Shown: piece by piece, positions 58,601 through 64,000 of the stretch | How positions within the stretch are numbered: position 1 is the stretch's first letter | Layout: every line of letters starts with the position of its first letter | Source: Spongilla lacustris | Taxonomy: Eukaryota; Porifera; Demospongiae; Spongillida; Spongillidae | Assembly (NCBI GenBank): GCA_949361645.1 | Contig: OX442415.1 | Location: forward strand, 27,956,216-28,020,215 | Direction: 5' to 3' | DNA length: 64,000 bases | The notes under the pieces: generated by a model | What the model saw: only the letters and a program-made list of their open reading frames with translations | Databases searched by the model: none | What the model was told of the DNA's origin: nothing | Translations under genes and position numbers: made by a program

Positions 58601-61600
58601 TTATTTCATCGTGGAGAACATATCATCACGTGACGATTTGTGGGCGTGGGCGTTGCCTTCAAATACCGCTGAGCGATGACGTCAATTTACTAGTACACTG
58701 AACAATCGAAACGTCGCAAAGCAATGTAAAGAGATATTAAAGCTAGCAAGGGCAAATACTCATGTTACTATGCTGTTAAAGAGCTCACGTCACAGCCACA
58801 NNNNNNNNNNNNNNNNNNNNNNNNNNNNNNNNNNNNNNNNNNNNNNNNNNNNNNNNNNNNNNNNNNNNNNNNNNNNNNNNNNNNNNNNNNNNNNNNNNNN
58901 NNNNNNNNNNNNNNNNNNNNNNNNNNNNNNNNNNNNNNNNNNNNNNNNNNNNNNNNNNNNNNNNNNNNNNNNNNNNNNNNNNNNNNNNNNNNNNNNNNNN
59001 GTAGGTGTGGTGAATTGTCGATTATGTAATGATTTTAAGGGGCGTGGTAAAAAAATGGGCATGTTCGTAGGCGGAGGAGGGTTGACCTGGCCCCTTGATT
59101 TTAAGAATTTTTTGGATGGTGTCAATAACTCCCCCCCCCCCCCCCCCACTATGAATTTATTATCGTTTGCTATTGTGAGAAAAGATCTTCTCATTAGGCA
59201 TAATTAGACGATTCCACATGCTATCATAAGTCGCTACAGTAACTGAAGCATTATCCATCCCCCCCCCCCCCCCCCCCCCCCGTGTTGTACAGATCAGGGT
59301 TATGTAATGCTGCTAGTATGCCCATCATGGCTGCATGTGGTAGGGTAGGGTGGGTGGGGAGGAGGGAGATGGCTTCAAGTGTATTCATGATGATGCACAG
59401 TACCTGTCAGGAGGAGCCTGTATCTCGGGATCCTCTGGATAGGCTCCAACATGTAACTAGTGATCCCTAGACCTGTGCCCAGTTCACGCTGTGTGAGGGA
59501 GGGGTGAAGGTGTGGCAAGTGTGTGTAGGATGTGTGTGTAGGATGTGAGGGTGTGTAGGATATGAGGGTGTGTAGGATGTGAGGGTGTGTAGGATGTGAG
59601 GGTGTGTAGGATGTGAGGGTGTGTAGGATATGAGGGTGTGTAGGATGTGAGGGTGTGTAGGATATGAGGGTGTGTAGGATATGAGGGTGTGTAGGATGTG
59701 AGGGTGTATATGAAGGATATGAGGGTGTGTAGGATGTGAGGGATGTGTGTAGGATGTGAGGGTGTGTAGGATATGAGGGTGTGTAGGATATGAGGGTGTG
59801 TAGGATATGAGGGTGTGTAGGATGTGAGGGTGTGTAGGATGTGAGGGGTATGTGTAGGATGTGAGGGGATGTGTGTAGGATGTGAGGCAGACAAGGTGTG
59901 AACACAAGGTGGACAGCAGGAAGATAACATACATCAAAATTCTTGACCAATGCATCAAATTTCCTGTCTTTGGATGTCCATTCAGTTAGTGTCCTTATGG
60001 CCCCCTCAAACCCTGCTGTGTACGTGGAATACAACTGCGAAAAGCAAAAAAAAAAGCCAATCAATGGAGAAGAGATGGTGGTGATGGGAAGGTGGTGATC
60101 TAACCTTCAGGAAGGGTGCCAGCCTACAGAGGACATCCCCCAACTGCTCGTGTGTGCTCCTGTAAACAAATCATCGCACTTCATACCTTCACTCTGTATA
60201 CATCACACTTTATACCTCAGATGCCATCACAACACATTCCAACAATGCACCTATTCACCTAGGTTTTCATCATTGAACATATTTATGACCATGACATTTG
60301 TAAGGGCTGGCAAAAACAAAGCACAGGCTTGCCACAGGGCTGATCGCTGGCCATGCCATCCAATCATCTAAACTTGGCTACAAGAAACCTGGCAACATAA
60401 CATGTACTCTGAAACGCCAGAAGACAGAGGTATTTAGATCTAGTTTACTTTTAGTATCCTAGCAACAATGTGGCTGATGATTGCAATAAGTTAGGTCTAG
60501 ACATTGCAGCACCAGCACTACTCAGGACCAAGAAATAGACACTCCACCTATTTTATTATGTGGTCTTCTTGTATGGTGTCAAAACGTGGCATCGCTGCTT
60601 CCATACTTGCACATCCAACCACGTCTCCATTGGTTACATTGTACTAACAGTACGGATAACACGCAATAAAGCCCTCATATAGGTACACGTATGTACTTGT
60701 ACATGTGTGTGTACATGTATGTACATGTGTGTACATATAAGCACATGTATACATATATACATGCACATACACATACATGTACATATACATGTATGTGTAT
60801 GTGCATGAATGCAGGTGTGATACATATATGTGTATGAAAATTGCATTTGGCTCATGTGAATACATACATTTGTACACAATGCAATACATTTAAAAAATAA
60901 AATAAAAACTAAACTCTAATACATCATGTATGCACACATGTGGATGCGCACGCATGTCTAATGTACCTGTACATGTGTACAAGGTAAGCTGCCATATTAG
61001 AATGGGTTTCTTTAAAGAGACTGCACACAAGTAAAATACATCGTCTGGAGTGTCACTACTGATGGATGATGATCACCACACCATCACTACTGATGGATGA
61101 TGATCACCATACCATCACTACTGATGGATGATGATCACCACACCATCACTACTGATGGATGATGCTCATCACACCATCACTACTGATGGATGATGCTCAT
61201 CATACCATCACTGCTGATGGATGATGATCATCATACCATCACAGTGCCAAATATAATGTTATGAAAGTGACCAAACATAATGTCCACCCACTTTAAATGT
61301 TGGTCGGACATGGTAGGACATGCATTTATTTTGCAATTGGTGTATCATAATCAATACAACATCAGCAGACAACAAGATTACTGTACATACTAAAGCGTTT
61401 GTTCTTATTGTATTTAAACCTAAAGACTGATCACTTTTCTTCTTCGTTTGGAAGCCATTTATCCCATATGTCAAGTGTAAATGTCTGGCGTTGAGCTTCC
61501 GCTATGTAATATGTAAACGATTGCGCAGATGGGGCTGTTCTGTAGGCGTGTCCAATATCCGCTCTTCCAAGTCACACAATTTGGGAAACTTTTCAAATGC

Positions 61601-63625
61601 AATGCCTTCTTTTGGCATCAGGTAGCATGTATCAAACTTGCGACGCATCCGTGCTTGATCAGGCTCTTGCATTGTCATCAAACAACTAGCGGTTGGAGCG
61701 TAATTAACAACGGGTTCTTTGTTAGCTTTGGCGCGCGAAGTGCGTAAACTTGTCATGGCAGCTTTATGTTGATCGCTTGCTGCATGTTCCAACACATTGG
61801 TTGTTCGCTGGTTTGTAGAACCAGAAATCCATGCATCAGAGTAATTCTTCATGGAACAGATCTTGTGTTTGTATTCGCGACACACGTGACACCACAAGTA
61901 CCAACCAGGCTGCGGTTTTCGCTATCTTTTTCGCATTTCAGCCACGTCAGAGTCTGGTGATCGCGATCGTATTCTCTTTGCCACTTCTCGAAGGTTGAAA
62001 CAGCGACTTGACGCTTTTTAGCTACGCGTTCAAGAACTACGCTACTGTACTAGTACGTTTTCGCGCGGACATTTTGTCTGCCAGTATAAACGAATGATCG
62101 GACATGTAACAGAAATGGTCGGTAAATGTCCGATGACCGACCGTTATATTTGGCCCTGCCATCACTACTGATGGATGATGATCATCATACCATCACTACT
62201 GATGGATGATGATCACCATACCATCACTACTGATGGATGATGCTCATCACACCATCACTACTGATGGATGATGATCATCATACCATCACTACTGATGGAT
62301 GATGCTCACCATACCATCACTACTGATGGATGATGCTCACCATACCATCACTACTGATGAATGATGATCATCATACCATCACTACTGATGGATGATGATC
62401 ATCATACCATCACTACTGATGGATGATGCTCATCATACCATCACTACTGATGGATGATGCTCATCATACCACCACTACTGATGGATGATGCTCACCATAC
62501 CATCACTACTGATGGATGATGCTCATCACACCATCACTGCTGATGGATGATGCTCATCATACCATCACTACTGATGGATGATGCTCATCATACCATCACT
62601 ACTGATGGATGATGCTCATCATACCATCACTGCACCGTTTTAAACTTTTGCAGCACACACACCTCTGGGGGGGGGGGAGAGAGGTTATGCAATGAGTGCC
62701 AAATTAGATCTACTGTGTGTGGTAGCTTTTAATAATAGTTCCAATAGAACAGACAACCAGCAAGGCCATCAACATACAACATATCTGGAAGCATCCAAAG
62801 TGAAGTTCTAAACACACACACACAAATACCAATCCCTGCCTGCAGCTGGGTCATTTTCTGTTAGTTCGAGGGGTAAGTGATTTAGAAAGGCCATGCATTG
62901 CAAGAGCTCGCAAGAGCCCTCCTCCCCTCCCCCTTTTTTCTATTCATAACTCATGAGACATACTTTTTTTTTTTCCTTAAAAAAGAATTTAGTTATAAGT
63001 GGTTACGCGGAGGAGCTACATCAAGCCAAAGAGAGGCTTCGTGACCTCCATTGAAAACGACCGGAAGTGAGTACTAAATGAGCCGTAACTAGCCTGGTTG
63101 ACATTGGCATCGCTAAGTTACTGTCATTACACCAAATACAATGTTTACAAAACCCTACCTCTTCTACAGCTATGGAGACTCCATTACAATTAAGCCAACC
63201 CATTCTAATTTGGCAGTTTACATGTACATGTGTGTGTGTGTGTGTATGTGTGGAGAAGATGAATGTGTTGCTATTTGTGTAGCTATTCCCCCTACCACAT
63301 CCCCACCTCCTTACCACACCACAGCTCCCCTACCACACCCCCATCTCCCCTCCCCCTCCTCCCCACACCCTCCCCCTCCTCCCACACCCTCCCCCTCCTC
63401 CCACACCCTCCCCCTCCTCCCACACCCTCCCCCTCCTCCCCATACCAGTTATCCATGCGCTGCTGCAGTTCTCCGAGGATGTTCTGGCTGAGGGCATAGA
63501 TCTGCGGGATGTTGAGGAATATCTGCTGTATGGAAGCCTCTGGAAGCAGCTGTCTGTTGGCTGCATTGAACTGCATCACCGCACCATAGAACTTCACACT
63601 GATTAGATCTAGTCTGCTGGCATAC
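46630..63625 (-). CDS. FGD-family RhoGEF (DH-PH-FYVE-PH), 5' end outside window
   Basis: Members activate Rho-family GTPases, chiefly Cdc42, bind phosphoinositides through FYVE and PH domains, and organise actin. I reconstruct these minus-strand exons, with phases agreeing across every junction given: 63446-63625, 60105-60159, 59933-60034, 59404-59488, 53030-53080, 52913-52971, 52773-52847, 52530-52601, 51278-51361, (gap, see PH1), 51139-51175, 51021-51051, 50747-50809, 50306-50446, 49241-49349, 48768-48820, 48585-48710, 48258-48308, 48093-48187 and 46630-46711. About 520 aa are in view, from mid-DH to the stop at 46630. The domain order DH-PH-FYVE-PH is diagnostic of FGD proteins. Which of FGD1-6 it matches is not claimed. 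Almost every larger intron is packed with tandem repeats. Confidence 0.92.
46888..48092. repeat. 28-bp minisatellite, about 43 units, in last FGD-like intron
   Basis: The unit GAACACATGAACACCCACAT followed by GCTCACTT has shortened and T-for-C variants. In transcript sense the repeat begins at position +3 of the 5' splice site (AAGTGAGCATGTGGGTGTTC). There are no unique spacers, so it is not a CRISPR array. Confidence 0.95.
48333..48565. repeat. CA-rich microsatellite in FGD-like intron
   Basis: CA runs broken by AGCACACA and AATATATG, ending about 20 bp from the 48585-48710 exon. Confidence 0.9.
48893..49240. repeat. 36-bp minisatellite in FGD-like intron 3' of FYVE
   Basis: The unit CACATACATACCTTCACCCA continued by CACCCACCCACACATG occurs about 6 times. 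In transcript sense every unit contains GAAGGTATGT, a close match to a 5' splice site. Confidence 0.9.
49241..50446 (-). CDS. FGD-like FYVE zinc finger, two exons
   Basis: Exon 50306-50446 ends MCQLCREMFTMTFRRHHCRA followed by CGK. Exon 49241-49349 continues VVCSNCLTSKAYLDYLKKED then KVCGDC. Together they give the four CxxC-type pairs of a FYVE finger and the R-R-H-H-C-R basic patch that contacts PI3P. The WxxD motif normally before the first Cys pair is replaced by a MVNDKSV stretch, so lipid selectivity may differ. The intron between them consists largely of a 20-bp minisatellite. Confidence 0.92.
49380..50140. repeat. 20-bp minisatellite, about 37 units, between FYVE exons
   Basis: The unit CCCTCCCACCC(C/A)CACCTTAA is repeated with few variants. 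The TTAACCCTC part is only superficially telomere-like. Confidence 0.95.
50465..50700. repeat. Pyrimidine-rich minisatellite in FGD-like intron
   Basis: CCCCAGTCCCTTCTTTCCAG alternates with CATCCTCTTCCTCAGGCCCT. It is G/A-rich in transcript sense, directly upstream of the first FYVE exon. Confidence 0.85.
50747..52847 (-). CDS. FGD-like linker and first PH domain exons
   Basis: NEILSIQRSLLDYDESLLAP with GR (52773-52847) is the DH-PH linker. FLRKGLLNKESSKKGFSRHM with FFL (52530-52601) and FSDLFLCTVP..KRKYELLLKDMI (51278-51361) form the first strands. MCTTKSFVMGG (51139-51175), CEEEKLEWMG (51021-51051) and ALQNAIQEN (50747-50809) give the last strands and the C-terminal helix with its Trp. Between 51278 and 51175 one piece is unresolved: direct joining is out of frame. 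A 16-nt microexon at 51233-51248 (CSIGP) with GT-AG borders would restore phase but is not proven. Confidence 0.85.
50836..50985. repeat. 24-bp tandem repeat, about 6 copies
   Basis: The unit TAACTGCAAGCCCCTCCCAC followed by ATCT lies in the 211-bp intron between the last two PH1 exons. Confidence 0.92.
51421..52492. repeat. 16-bp minisatellite, about 65 units, in PH1 intron
   Basis: The unit GGGCATGTGATG(A/G)TGT has TG-spacer and TACATG variants. It fills the intron 51362-52529. Since 16 is not a multiple of 3, all three minus frames stay open for over 400 codons of His/Thr/Pro-rich sequence. Confidence 0.95.
52613..52745. repeat. (CA)n and poly-C tracts
   Basis: About 36 CA units and, at 52724-52745, a C homopolymer, both within the intron 52602-52772. 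Confidence 0.92.
52913..63625 (-). CDS. FGD-like DH (RhoGEF catalytic) exons
   Basis: The DH domain is spread over six exons. IFLNIPQIYALSQNILGELQ with RMDNW ends exon 63446-63625 and continues as STHEQLGDVLCRLAPFLK (60105-60159). Next come FEGAIRTLTEWTSKDRKFDA (59933-60034), LGITSYMLEPIQRIPRYRLL with LT (59404-59488), DYVKHLPEDSPERTDSE (53030-53080) and ALGIISEAADRSNDRFKEL (52913-52971). The conserved S-Y-x-L-x-P-x-Q-R-x-x-R-Y helix and the LPEDSP turn are intact, so nucleotide-exchange activity is expected. The intron between the two exons that encode them is 6.3 kb and contains the palindrome. Confidence 0.92.
54159..55175 (-). pseudogene. Left-arm DDE transposase 3' half
   Basis: From the palindrome centre the minus strand reads GDFSENYTFIIQDAIQRYHW, IYFSDGCAGQYKNCKNFINL, then AEWYFFATSHGKGPPDGVGG. 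A frame break at a C/G homopolymer near 54769-54780 and a second one in an A/T run near 54560 precede the final SHLHE and stop at 54159. The three acidic positions (DFSENY, SDGCAG, GKGPPDG) look like an RNase H-fold catalytic triad. The N-terminal half is missing. It is not functional as it stands. Confidence 0.7.
55159..56162 (+). pseudogene. Right-arm DDE transposase 3' half
   Basis: The mirror copy of the left-arm frame: DDE-like core to the G homopolymer near 55541-55551, where the frame shifts, then an open frame 55560-56162 (LTGTTFKYLTSQDGGEEQSL through KSFSYPDPADVLTVHI to the stop). Unlike the left arm, it has no second frameshift. The C-terminal region contains GYVAVIYDSAWWVGYVLKTD, a chromo/Tudor-like beta segment by eye. 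Confidence 0.7.
57123..57760 (-). pseudogene. RT-associated ORF relic (GHH..RHN, RPADLLV, GAWG)
   Basis: Minus-strand pieces in order: DPLGHHHHAITCKRGGDAVI with RHNTLRD, then RPADLLVANWATGRAAAFGI with SVTSPLNTLTLMEAGVSAGC, then NDAKCHELGWICVPSVTDSY with GAWGSEAVEAL, then IYSSLNLHLV. The H/C cluster plus RPAD segment suggests a zinc-binding and restriction-like-nuclease tail of a retroelement protein. Frames shift between pieces. It is the best preserved of several copies in the window. Confidence 0.65.
58374..58401. repeat. G homopolymer
   Basis: About 28 consecutive G residues inside the TIR-bounded insertion. Confidence 0.9.
58801..59000. other. Assembly gap (200 N)
   Basis: Exactly 200 unknown bases, probably a fixed-size scaffold gap. 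The real distance is unknown. Confidence 0.98.
59519..59886. repeat. 17-bp minisatellite in DH intron
   Basis: The unit GGGTGTGTAGGAT(G/A)TGA occurs about 21 times and fills the intron 59489-59932. Confidence 0.95.
60160..61048. other. FGD-like intron, 3' part (transcript sense)
   Basis: Unique AT-rich sequence with a TACATG/TGTGTA-rich alternating tract at 60685-60850. No gene is seen. Confidence 0.6.
61242..62158 (-). mobile_element. hAT-like element carrying a zinc-finger fragment
   Basis: The 917-bp element starts CAGTGCCAAATATAA and ends TTATATTTGGCCCTG. Subterminal GGTCGGACATG and CATGTCCGACC-like blocks are inverted. The flanks are repeat units (TACCATCA and CCATCACT), so an 8-bp duplication cannot be read unambiguously. 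Terminal CAGTG/CAGGG bases are typical of hAT elements. Confidence 0.75.
61502..61897 (-). pseudogene. TTF-type/hAT-associated zinc finger fragment (131 aa)
   Basis: The frame reads WCHVCREYKHKICSMKNYSD, WISGSTNQRTTNVLEHAASD, then QHKAAM. This is the CxxC..H..H arrangement found at the N-terminus of hAT-derived and ZNF862-like proteins (TTF-type finger). It then degenerates and stops. No transposase catalytic domain is present, so the element is non-autonomous. Confidence 0.65.
62633..63445. other. FGD-like intron, 5' part (transcript sense)
   Basis: Contains a plus-strand scrap EELHQAKERLRDLH followed by a stop (63010-63057), not supported as a gene, and a 19-bp tandem repeat next to the DH exon. 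Confidence 0.5.
63329..63444. repeat. 19-bp tandem repeat at the DH exon donor
   Basis: The unit CACACCCTCCCCCTCCTCC occurs about 5 times. In transcript sense it starts within 5 nt of the 5' splice site of exon 63446-63625. Confidence 0.9.
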
Positions 63626-64000
63626 CTGGGGGGGGGGGGGGGAGGGAGGGAGGGAGAGGGGAGGGACACAGGTAAGGTGGCAGATAGCTGGATACACAGG
63701 GGGGGAAGGGGTTAAAATAACAGTTGCAACAAAAATGAAACGTGACGGGAGGCTCTAAATGGGAGTTAAGAAGATGGGTTAGATTCCTGAAGGAGAGAGT
63801 CAGAGGTGTTGACAGTAAAAGCAAGTGGTGCCACCTTTATGCAGTGTTATTGTTTACATAAGCGGTTTTATCTGAACAATATCCCTTGCAGTGTAAACAG
63901 GCTGGTCCTATTTGGCCCTATATCTCCATAACCAACAGAGGTCCCCACCTAACTATTACTTTTCCTGATCACTCATAGTCAGAGGATGGTGCCTATATAA
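63626..64000. other. FGD-like upstream intron, right edge
   Basis: A C/G-rich acceptor tract abuts the exon. Beyond it no coding sequence is recognised, so the next 5' exon lies outside the window. Confidence 0.6.

Larger units (their letters stand above)
57024..59243. mobile_element. TIR-bounded insertion in FGD-like intron
   Basis: CAGTAGCGACTTACGATAGC and the next 65 bp (GGAATCGCCTAATTATGCCT, AATGAGAAGATCT, TTCTCACAATA) at 57024-57110 are mirrored at 59165-59243. The interior holds an RT-associated ORF relic, a G homopolymer, and the assembly gap, so the true length is uncertain. No terminal duplication is clear. Confidence 0.65.
61049..62632. repeat. 31-bp minisatellite split by a transposon
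   Basis: The unit CATCACTACTGATGGATGAT followed by GATCATCATAC, with A/C variants, occupies 61049-61241 and 62159-62632. The interruption is the hAT-like element. About 21 units remain. Confidence 0.93.

Noticed and set aside
59375..60064. 229-codon minus frame with SYTPSHPTHPHIL repeats
   Set aside because: It is a 17-bp minisatellite read-through in the intron between two DH exons; only the terminal parts are coding.
63010..63057. Plus-strand EELHQAKERLRDLH string as a coiled-coil exon
   Set aside because: It is short, followed at once by a stop, and lies in an intron of a minus-strand gene.
1..64000. tRNA or rRNA genes
   Set aside because: I looked for B-box-like GGTTCRANYCC strings with a matching acceptor stem and found none convincing; a tRNAscan run would settle it.

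Overview
The window reads as metazoan, most probably sponge (demosponge-like), nuclear DNA. Genes are split by short GT-AG introns (36 bp upward) and there are no bacterial-style operons. The gene set fits a sponge: intronless RING/B-box/filamin/NHL proteins, a three-domain laccase, NRF1, NOL9/Grc3 and an FGD-type RhoGEF. Dispersed relics of a reverse-transcriptase-associated ORF (RPADILV, NDAKC..LGW..P, YLLQRLSV-type motifs) match what I remember as common in sponge genomes. No database search was possible, so the species is not claimed.

Layout. 0.8-13.8 kb: a diverged tandem duplication of a TRIM-NHL gene. Copy A (2.2-4.4 kb) is broken by two frameshifts and copy B (9.9-12.1 kb) is open. 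Both copies are flanked by Gypsy integrase debris upstream and retroelement ORF debris downstream. 16.3-18.5 kb: a minus-strand laccase. 18.8-25.4 kb: nested transposons, including a 4.9-kb element with TTAA target duplications that encodes a large DDE-like protein with cysteine-rich/AT-hook-like, C2H2 and SAP regions. 25.7-37.9 kb: a second diverged duplication carrying two decayed copies of a RING-containing protein that resembles the RAG1-N-terminal-like (N-RAG) family, mixed with MITEs, hairpins and minisatellites.

38.5-64 kb holds three conserved minus-strand genes, head to tail. NRF1 has two exons and 453 aa. NOL9 has 11 exons and a 578-aa reconstruction in which every splice phase agrees. 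The FGD-like gene has at least 19 well-supported exons in the order DH, PH, FYVE, PH; its 5' end lies beyond the right edge. Many FGD introns are filled with a tandem repeat of their own. One 6.3-kb intron holds a 3.29-kb near-perfect palindrome made of two head-to-head copies of the 3' half of another DDE transposon, plus a second TIR-bounded insertion that contains a 200-bp assembly gap.

The conserved genes are housekeeping or signalling genes: transcription of respiratory and growth genes, rRNA processing, and Cdc42-type GTPase activation with phosphoinositide binding. The most unusual material is the two DDE transposon systems, the palindrome, the splice-site-derived intronic minisatellites and the RING exon that grades into a 22-bp repeat.
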